Source of the DNA: Candidatus Thorarchaeota archaeon
GTDB lineage: Archaea > Asgardarchaeota > Thorarchaeia > Thorarchaeales > Thorarchaeaceae
Reading direction: 5' to 3'
DNA: 37,246 nucleotides
Assembly (NCBI GenBank): GCA_016839445.1
Contig: JAEOUG010000066.1
Span: forward strand, 1-37,246
Shown piece after piece: positions 31,912 through 37,246 of the stretch (its first letter is position 1; every line of letters starts with the position of its first letter). A program made the translations under genes and the position numbers. The notes beneath the pieces were generated by a model. It was not told where the DNA came from. It saw nothing but the letters and a program-made list of their open reading frames with translations, and did no database searches.

Positions 31912-33342
31912 ATGAAGAATGGTAAGGATCTGGCTGAGTACTCTATCAAGTACGCCATGGACCAGAACTGCGATTTTGCGGAAGCGCGATATGTTGAAGA
32001 CCTAGCTCGAGGCCTCGCGTACAGGAACGGTCAGCCGGTGTCTGGTGGCATGACACCTACTTCAGGTATTGGTGTCAGGGTTCTCGTCGAAGGGTGCATG
32101 GGCTTTGCGGCGTTCGACCGGCTGGAAACAGAGCTTGCAAAGAGAACGATTTCTACAGCTATCAAGATGGCGAAGAACTCCAGAAGGAAAGAACCCATTG
32201 ATCTAGGAGAACCAGTCACGAACAAGGCCAAGTGGAAGACGGAAGCGAAGAGACCACTGCAAGATGTCAGCATCGATGAGATGATGGAAGCTGCAGATGA
32301 GCTCAACAAGAGGATGGAAGGTCTCTCATCCTACATCCTTACGCTCAACCCTAGAGTTCAGAGCAAGTACTACATCACAAGTGAGGGCGCCAAAATCGAG
32401 GGAGAGCACTCATACCTCCTCATGAGTGCCATTCTGACAGCTACATCAACGAGGGGATCTGAGCAGAGGTACCTGGACATGACACTTGCAGGAGGCTGGG
32501 AGAGGATCGACGAATCTAACCTCTACGACATGCTATCTGATGAAGTGGACCGGTTGAAACAGGCTGCTGAGAGGGCTGTGGCTGTGAAGGAGTTGATGGA
32601 CCAGCCCATTGACATGGTAGTGGGTCAGGAGGTGGCGGGGATAATTGCACACGAGAATGTTGGCCACCCCAGTGAGGGTGACAGAATCATGGGACGAGAG
32701 GGAGCCCAGGCAGGAGAGAGCTTCTGGCGAGACCTGAAGATGGGCGAATCCAGGGTCGGCAGTGAGGCTGTCAATGTAAGCGAAGACCCTACAGTCCCAA
32801 AGACCTCCGGTTTCTACGGCTATGACGACGAAGGCGTGAAGGCCAGGAAGCGAGAGCTGATCAAAGAAGGCATCATCAATGAACCACTCCTGAACCGTGA
32901 GTTTGGCACGAAGTTTGGGCGGGGCTCGAACGCCGCGGCAAGAGCATCAGGCTACAATAGAGAGCCAATCATCAGAATGGCAAACACCTACTTCGAGCCA
33001 GGTGACTACAGCTTCGAGGAGCTGGTGGAAGGCGTCAAGCTCGGGGTCTTCATGCGCTCCTTCAAGGAATGGAATATCGATGATAGGCGTTTCCAGTCCA
33101 AGTATACAGGCTCTGAAGCCTATCTCATCAAGAATGGGGAGGTCACTGACACGATGGTAAAACGTCCTATCATGGAGACAACTAGTGTTGGCCTTCTGAC
33201 GGCCGTCGATGCGGTCTCAAGGAACCATACCTTCGAGTTTCCAGGGACATGCGGGAAGTCTGATCCTATGCAGGGGGTCCCTGTGTATGCGGGAGGCGGG
33301 GAGATACGATTCCGCTCTATCCGATTGGGAGGTGTTGGCTGA
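31912..33342 (+). CDS. tldD: TldD-like metallopeptidase
   Basis: A 476-residue zinc protease subunit of the TldD/TldE pair, which trims or matures peptides. The active-site motif is GIIAHENVGHPSEGD with H247, E248 and H252 (HExxxH). The preceding domain and the late Gly-rich tail (TFEFPGTCGKSDPMQGVPV) match TldD. ATG 31912 is used. GTG 31888 has GGAGG only 4 nt upstream and is a less likely alternative; an ATG at 31843 would overlap the divergent gene's promoter. The stop overlaps the next gene's ATG by 1 nt (TGATG). Confidence 0.93.
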   Translation: MKNGKDLAEYSIKYAMDQNCDFAEARYVEDLARGLAYRNGQPVSGGMTPTSGIGVRVLVEGCMGFAAFDRLETELAKRTISTAIKMAKNSRRKEPIDLGEPVTNKAKWKTEAKRPLQDVSIDEMMEAADELNKRMEGLSSYILTLNPRVQSKYYITSEGAKIEGEHSYLLMSAILTATSTRGSEQRYLDMTLAGGWERIDESNLYDMLSDEVDRLKQAAERAVAVKELMDQPIDMVVGQEVAGIIAHENVGHPSEGDRIMGREGAQAGESFWRDLKMGESRVGSEAVNVSEDPTVPKTSGFYGYDDEGVKARKRELIKEGIINEPLLNREFGTKFGRGSNAAARASGYNREPIIRMANTYFEPGDYSFEELVEGVKLGVFMRSFKEWNIDDRRFQSKYTGSEAYLIKNGEVTDTMVKRPIMETTSVGLLTAVDAVSRNHTFEFPGTCGKSDPMQGVPVYAGGGEIRFRSIRLGGVG

Positions 33343-34715
33343 TGTCAGAGAATCTCAAGTCGCTCGTGGACCATGCTGTTGACATGGGGAAGAAGAAAGC
33401 AGATGCCATCATCGCAAGGGGAGTTGCGTCCTCGGACTCGCAGGTGAGATTCTCTGAGAGTAGAATCGACATTGCGAAGAAGTGGGAGTCACAGAACCTG
33501 GAGATATTCATTGTAGTCGACGGTGCGAAGACTGGAGCGACAGTCAGACCTGCGTCAACAAAGAAGGATGTCGAGAAGGCAGTAAACGACGTAGTATCAT
33601 TCTCACGCACACTGCCCGACTCGATGTTCTATGCAGGAATAGAGGAGGAGGCCAAGAGATACCACGAGGCCCCTGGGAACTACGATACGAAGATAGATCA
33701 ATTCACCGAAGGTTCTACCGAGGTCGTCAACTCCATCATAGCAGCCGCCTTGGACGAGGGAGCGAAGAGAGTCGCAGGATCAATCATGGTAACGAAGACG
33801 GAAACCTTCTTCCGCTCAAGTCTAGGACCTGAGGGCTCCTCGAAGTCTACTGGATTCGAGCTGAACGTCAGAGCACTGCAGGACGAACTCGACTATTCCG
33901 GACAAGGCTTGCGCAGCGGGACAATCCCATCTGCTGAGAAGGATGAGATGATCAAGGCCGGGGCCAAGGCGGGAAGGCTCGCGAAAGAAGCAGTCGGTGC
34001 AGTTCAGGGCGAGCCGGGTGTATACGATCTTGTCTTGACGCCAACTGTGGCCGCCAGTGTTATTGGAGACGTTCCGACACGGGCCAACCCCTTTGTTGCG
34101 ATGATAGGGCTATCGCCGCTGCAGGACAAGATGGGTGAGCAGATAGCACCCGACATGATAACTGTGCACGATGATTCGCTTCTCACCGGAGGCATGGGAA
34201 CTACTTCATTTGACTGGGAAGGAACACCAGGGAAAAAAACGACGATTATTGAGAGGGGTGTGCTGAAGTCCTTCCTCCACAACACGTCAACTGCCAGGAT
34301 GTTCGAAACAGAGACCACTGGAAGCTCTAGGTTGGCTTCTGTCGGGATGGGGGCTCGGCTGCTACTGCCGGGTGCGTCCAACATCGTCTTCGAGAATGGC
34401 ACGACAAAGGTGGACGATCTACTGGACGTGGACAGGCCCACCATTCACGTCACGTGTAACTGGTACAGTCGTTTCCAGAACGCTCAGACAGGCGACTTCT
34501 CTACCATTCCAAGAGATGCTATGTTTCTCCACCAGAAAGGAGAGAAGAAGCCCATCAAGAACATGCGTATTAGTGACAACACCATGAGGATGTTGGCGAA
34601 CATCGATGCCCTAGGAAATGACAGAACACAGGTCTACTGGTGGGAAGTGAGGACTCCAACCCTCATACCATCGATGCGTATCAGAGATTGTCGGATGACG
34701 GCTGCTACTCAGTAG
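33342..34715 (+). CDS. tldE: TldE/PmbA-like partner subunit
   Basis: A 457-residue partner of TldD with no HExxxH. It keeps the PmbA features: FSESRIDIAKKWESQ near the N-terminus, TPTVAASVIGD (about 231-241), SFDWEGTPGKKTTIIE and STARMFETETTGSSRL. TldE is the non-catalytic half of the heterodimer. It starts within 1 nt of the TldD stop, so the pair is translationally coupled. Substrates in archaea are unknown; the pair is known in bacteria from microcin and CcdA processing. No peptide precursor gene is visible next to it. Confidence 0.9.
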   Translation: MSENLKSLVDHAVDMGKKKADAIIARGVASSDSQVRFSESRIDIAKKWESQNLEIFIVVDGAKTGATVRPASTKKDVEKAVNDVVSFSRTLPDSMFYAGIEEEAKRYHEAPGNYDTKIDQFTEGSTEVVNSIIAAALDEGAKRVAGSIMVTKTETFFRSSLGPEGSSKSTGFELNVRALQDELDYSGQGLRSGTIPSAEKDEMIKAGAKAGRLAKEAVGAVQGEPGVYDLVLTPTVAASVIGDVPTRANPFVAMIGLSPLQDKMGEQIAPDMITVHDDSLLTGGMGTTSFDWEGTPGKKTTIIERGVLKSFLHNTSTARMFETETTGSSRLASVGMGARLLLPGASNIVFENGTTKVDDLLDVDRPTIHVTCNWYSRFQNAQTGDFSTIPRDAMFLHQKGEKKPIKNMRISDNTMRMLANIDALGNDRTQVYWWEVRTPTLIPSMRIRDCRMTAATQ

Positions 34716-34717
34716 AA

Positions 34718-35251
34718 CTAGGAAGCTCGCCTCAATCGCATCGACTCAGCTGCCGCGAAGTGGAAGAGCTCTGGCACGTTCTTCCCGGTCAGTGCTGAAG
34801 TCATGAAGAACTCAAGTGTGAGAAGGTCGGCAAGAAGGCGTCCCTCCTGTTCAGTGACTTCCAGCTCTCCATCCAAATCGCACTTGTTTGCTACAAGGGA
34901 CCCTCCGAGGAAGTGCTCACGCTGAATACATATCTTCTCAGTGAGCGCCTCGTAGAGCGGCGTTATCTTCTCGAAGGATGACCGACTTGTCGCATCGTAC
35001 ACAAGTATGAGATGATGGGCACCCTCGTAGAACCGATTCCTGAGTCCCGCGAAGGTTTCCTGTCCGCCAATATCAACAATGGTCAATACGACCTTACCCT
35101 CAGGAAAGTCAAACTGCGACACACTCAGATCGGCGGCGACAGTAGCTGTGTAGCCATCTCTGAACTCGCCCTTCTGATACCTTCTAACGAGGCTAGACTT
35201 GCCTACATTCGGAGGTCCAACGATGATAGCCTTGTAGAGTTCTACAGCCAA
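34718..35251 (-). CDS. Second Ras/Rab-like small GTPase
   Basis: A 177-residue small GTPase: P-loop GPPNVGKSS (12-20), switch I Thr37, DIGGQ (60-64), NKCD (122-125) and TSAL (151-154; the last deviates from the SAK consensus). It differs clearly from the first GTPase at 2936 and is not a recent duplicate. There is no C-terminal Cys or prenylation motif. It has a TTG start and converges with tldE, 2 nt apart. Upstream there is no other gene of known GTPase partner type (such as a GAP or roadblock). Confidence 0.92.
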   Translation of the reverse strand: MAVELYKAIIVGPPNVGKSSLVRRYQKGEFRDGYTATVAADLSVSQFDFPEGKVVLTIVDIGGQETFAGLRNRFYEGAHHLILVYDATSRSSFEKITPLYEALTEKICIQREHFLGGSLVANKCDLDGELEVTEQEGRLLADLLTLEFFMTSALTGKNVPELFHFAAAESMRLRRAS

Positions 35252-35350
35252 ATCTGTCCCACACAGCCTTTTGTCCGTAATTCACTTACCTGCGCATCTC
35301 GGATATTAGTGTTGACCCGACATCATTGTAGAAGCTGTTTCAAGCAAACG

Positions 35351-35358
35351 TTTTTAGA
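35351..35358 (+). promoter_or_regulatory. TATA-like element of the thioredoxin-like gene
   Basis: TTTTTAGA, preceded by CAAACG (BRE-like), is centred 28 nt before the ATG at 35382, predicting a leaderless transcript. Confidence 0.45.
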
Positions 35359-35381
35359 CTTCATGCCGCGCCGAATCATCT

Positions 35382-35846
35382 ATGATTGACTTCGAAGACA
35401 TTCGCAGCAGGACGACCACAGCAAAAGGGTATGTCGAAGCGCTCAGCGATAAGGACAAGGACCTCGTTCTAGAGGCTTACGACGAGTACAGAATCAATGA
35501 GAAGGTCGTCGAAGAACTCAGAGGCATCATGGAAAGGATGCGTATTGTTGTCTTCAGCGCCCCATGGTGCGGCGACTGCAAGCGGGCGATGCCAGTGATG
35601 CTGCACTTGGAAGAAATGCTGGGCATAGAGTTCATGGTCTTTGGCTCAATCAAGACTGCACCACTAGATCCTAACAAGCAGTGGGCCGTCCCGCCTTCAC
35701 CCCCTGAGATCAACGATTGGGGAGTCAAGGCCATACCCTGGTTTGTGTTCTTTGATGACTCCGGAAAAGAAGTGGGTATTCTGATTGAGAAGCCCAGAGT
35801 AAAGGACACACTCGAAGAGGAGATTCTGCACATCCTCAAGAGTTAA
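35382..35846 (+). CDS. Thioredoxin-like protein with CGDC motif
   Basis: A 154-residue protein with a helical N-terminal part (1-50; a charged helix pair) and a thioredoxin fold. The active site is APWCGDC (C63, C66), and the cis-Pro region is KAIPWFVFFDD. The length with a pre-domain and the CGDC active site resemble the thioredoxin-family proteins of the FSAPWCGDC group in archaea. It likely reduces disulfides or protein thiols in the cytoplasm; the partner is unknown. A membrane-protein gene follows 45 nt after its stop. Confidence 0.88.
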   Translation: MIDFEDIRSRTTTAKGYVEALSDKDKDLVLEAYDEYRINEKVVEELRGIMERMRIVVFSAPWCGDCKRAMPVMLHLEEMLGIEFMVFGSIKTAPLDPNKQWAVPPSPPEINDWGVKAIPWFVFFDDSGKEVGILIEKPRVKDTLEEEILHILKS

Positions 35847-35891
35847 TAGCTGCATCGCTCGAGTCATTCTAGCGTTTGGGAGGTAAACGAT

Positions 35892-37112
35892 ATGGATGTT
35901 CCAGTACTGACGGATTTCATTGAAGGCCTCAAGATCTTCTTCTCATCAAAGCGTCTCAAGTGGCTCACACTGGTCTTCGTCATCGGTGCGATTCTCATCA
36001 CAATCTGGGAGAGGTTGGTCTTCCAGTTCTCAATACTCACAGGACTCGCGGCCCTTACTGGGGGTATCTTTCCGGTTTATTTCATGCTGGCAGCATTCGT
36101 ATCGCTGATTGGCCTCTCACGGTTCGTCGCAGACGATGAGTCCTACTTCAATTCTGCAGTCATGACCGTAGTCTGGTTCGTGGTGTCCGGTATCGTCTTG
36201 CTAGGCTTCCTATTGGTGCTCAGACCGCTCTTCAACTTGATCTTCATTGGAGTGGCCTTTCTAGGCTGGATTGGATTCCAGTCGTACTTCGCCACAAGAA
36301 CTTCACTGAGTTACGCTGAAGCAGTCGTGATTGAGGATCGATCTTGGCTTGTCCGAGGGCTTTACGCCTTCATTTACTTCTTCAACTACGTTATCATAAT
36401 TGGCGGGTTCATTGTCTCAGTCATCCTGAATCCCTCTGTGTTCCTACAGGCAGCATTCTTCTTCGCCCTCTTTGGTGCGCTTCTCGCCGTAGGATTCAAC
36501 TTCCTCAATGGAATGATACTCGTCGCAGAGCGCAACAAGTCTACGGCCAGCAGCATCACATTCCTCGGATTCTTCATCTCCGCCTATTCGGCATACTTCA
36601 TGTACAACGTGCTGAAGCCGTTCGATGGATCTCTTGATCCCATCAGTCTCGCCATCTCGCTGTTCTTCATTCTCTATACTATGAGTGCTATCGGAAGGAC
36701 GCTTTCAAGTCGTGCCGACCTTGAAACAAGATGGAAACTCTCCCGGGAGTTGGCTGCAACCGCAACCTACTTCCTAGCCACGGGATTCATGTTCATCGAT
36801 GCGATGTTCACAGTGCTGGTACTCGACCCAAGTCTTGCTGGTGCAGTGGGAGACGCAGTTAAGCTAATCGTCTTTCCATTCGTTGCGCTAGTGATGGAGC
36901 TCGTCTTCATCAGAAGGTCTCGAAAAGCTCCCACTGAAGAGCCTGTGACGACTGAGGTTCCGACCACTGAAGAGGGAGAGATCTCTGAGCAAGAAGATGT
37001 CCCAGAAGAGCCCGAAGAAGTAGAGATGGGTGAGGAAGACTCATCAGAGGGCTCTGACGAAATCGGAGAGCCGGAGGACGACGAGGAAAGCAGCTCAAGC
37101 GAACCCTTTTAA
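35892..37112 (+). CDS. Ten-TM membrane protein with acidic C-terminal tail
   Basis: A 406-residue protein with about ten hydrophobic helices (residues 20-335). The cytoplasmic tail (about 340-406) is Glu/Asp/Ser/Pro rich, starting RRSRKAPTEEPVTTEVPTTE and holding almost no basic residue afterwards. GGGAGGT sits 7 nt before the ATG. No family is recognised. The tail may be a protein-docking segment or a disordered tether, or may buffer charge (inference). It follows the thioredoxin-like gene and precedes the rubredoxin gene. Confidence 0.8.
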   Translation: MDVPVLTDFIEGLKIFFSSKRLKWLTLVFVIGAILITIWERLVFQFSILTGLAALTGGIFPVYFMLAAFVSLIGLSRFVADDESYFNSAVMTVVWFVVSGIVLLGFLLVLRPLFNLIFIGVAFLGWIGFQSYFATRTSLSYAEAVVIEDRSWLVRGLYAFIYFFNYVIIIGGFIVSVILNPSVFLQAAFFFALFGALLAVGFNFLNGMILVAERNKSTASSITFLGFFISAYSAYFMYNVLKPFDGSLDPISLAISLFFILYTMSAIGRTLSSRADLETRWKLSRELAATATYFLATGFMFIDAMFTVLVLDPSLAGAVGDAVKLIVFPFVALVMELVFIRRSRKAPTEEPVTTEVPTTEEGEISEQEDVPEEPEEVEMGEEDSSEGSDEIGEPEDDEESSSSEPF

Positions 37113-37154
37113 CCCGCTGGCCCATGTCGAATCGAGATGGACCACTGGTCCGCG

Positions 37155-37161
37155 CATAAAG
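37155..37161 (+). promoter_or_regulatory. TATA-like element of the rubredoxin gene
   Basis: CATAAAG is centred about 26 nt before the ATG at 37184, as expected for a leaderless transcript. Confidence 0.45.
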
Positions 37162-37183
37162 CAATCATTCGGTGAAACCAAAA

Positions 37184-37246
37184 ATGGCAAAGTATGAGTG
37201 TTTGGTCTGTGGCTGGGTCTATGATGAGGAAGTCGGCGACCCCGAC
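37184..37246 (+). CDS. Rubredoxin (3' truncated by the window edge)
   Basis: The first 21 codons encode MAKYECLVCGWVYDEEVGD, the start of a rubredoxin: CxxC with C6 and C9, then GWVYD. Rubredoxins are about 50-60 residue electron carriers binding one iron with four cysteines; the second CPxC pair lies beyond the window. ATG at 37184 has no ribosome binding site, but a TATA-like element is placed for a leaderless transcript. Partner is unknown; rubredoxins commonly serve oxygen or peroxide detoxification. Confidence 0.9.
   Translation, partial: MAKYECLVCGWVYDEEVGDPD

Noticed and set aside
2936..35251. Prenylation of the small GTPases by a CAAX/ICMT route
   Set aside because: Neither GTPase ends in a cysteine motif, so a link to the ICMT-like enzyme is unsupported.
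1..37246. CRISPR array, insertion sequence, phage or tRNA-associated integration site
   Set aside because: No regularly spaced direct repeats, transposase, integrase or tRNA gene was seen on reading both strands.

Overview
The window looks like a piece of an archaeal chromosome, most probably from an Asgard-type (Promethearchaeota, for example Thorarchaeota-like) genome. This is an inference. It rests on two separate Ras/Rab-like small GTPases, archaeal TATA-type promoter elements 26-29 nt upstream of apparently leaderless start codons, frequent TTG/GTG starts inside operons preceded by GGAGG-type ribosome binding sites, and archaeal families such as DUF362, TldD/TldE, a CTP-dependent isoprenoid-kinase-like protein and multi-PAS histidine kinases. 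No rRNA, tRNA, CRISPR array, transposase or phage gene was seen. Genes are tightly packed on both strands. No gene-free stretch exceeds about 300 bases; the largest are 19498-19790 and 23259-23549, both described below.

Layout. 1-6053: the end of an unidentified gene, a copper-type P-ATPase with a C-terminal YHS domain, a small GTPase, an HD-domain nucleotidase, a micro-ORF coupled to a SEC59/VTE5-type membrane kinase, and a tandem SRPBCC protein whose start codon is non-canonical. 6217-12813: a signalling island with a response regulator (REC-coiled coil-GAF-PAS), a winged-helix regulator with a perfect operator-like inverted repeat, a 16-TM histidine kinase and a four-PAS histidine kinase. 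12819-19497 (minus strand): DUF362, an isoprenylcysteine-methyltransferase-like membrane enzyme, a DMT/EamA transporter, and two surface glycoprotein-like proteins each with a 3' hairpin. 19600-22556: an ABC-2 exporter operon (ATPase plus two permeases) behind a structured leader. 22564-23258: two small paired membrane proteins.

23550-26462: ATP sulfurylase, APS kinase and a sulfotransferase in one run, which makes PAPS and probably uses it. 26544-28897: a membrane/zinc-ribbon protein, an FdhD-like protein lacking the family's CxxC motif, and a nucleotidyltransferase-fold protein. 29021-34715: a DHA2-type MFS exporter, an M48 metallopeptidase with an EF-hand-like loop, and a TldD/TldE peptidase pair. 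34718-37246: a second small GTPase, a thioredoxin-like protein, a ten-TM protein with a very acidic tail, and the start of a rubredoxin.

The most coherent functional unit is the PAPS/sulfotransferase cassette, because it couples sulfate activation directly to transfer with no PAPS reductase beside it. The signalling island, the surface proteins with the export genes, and the altered FdhD are the next most interesting. Nothing seen clearly constitutes a wholly new defence or mobile system.
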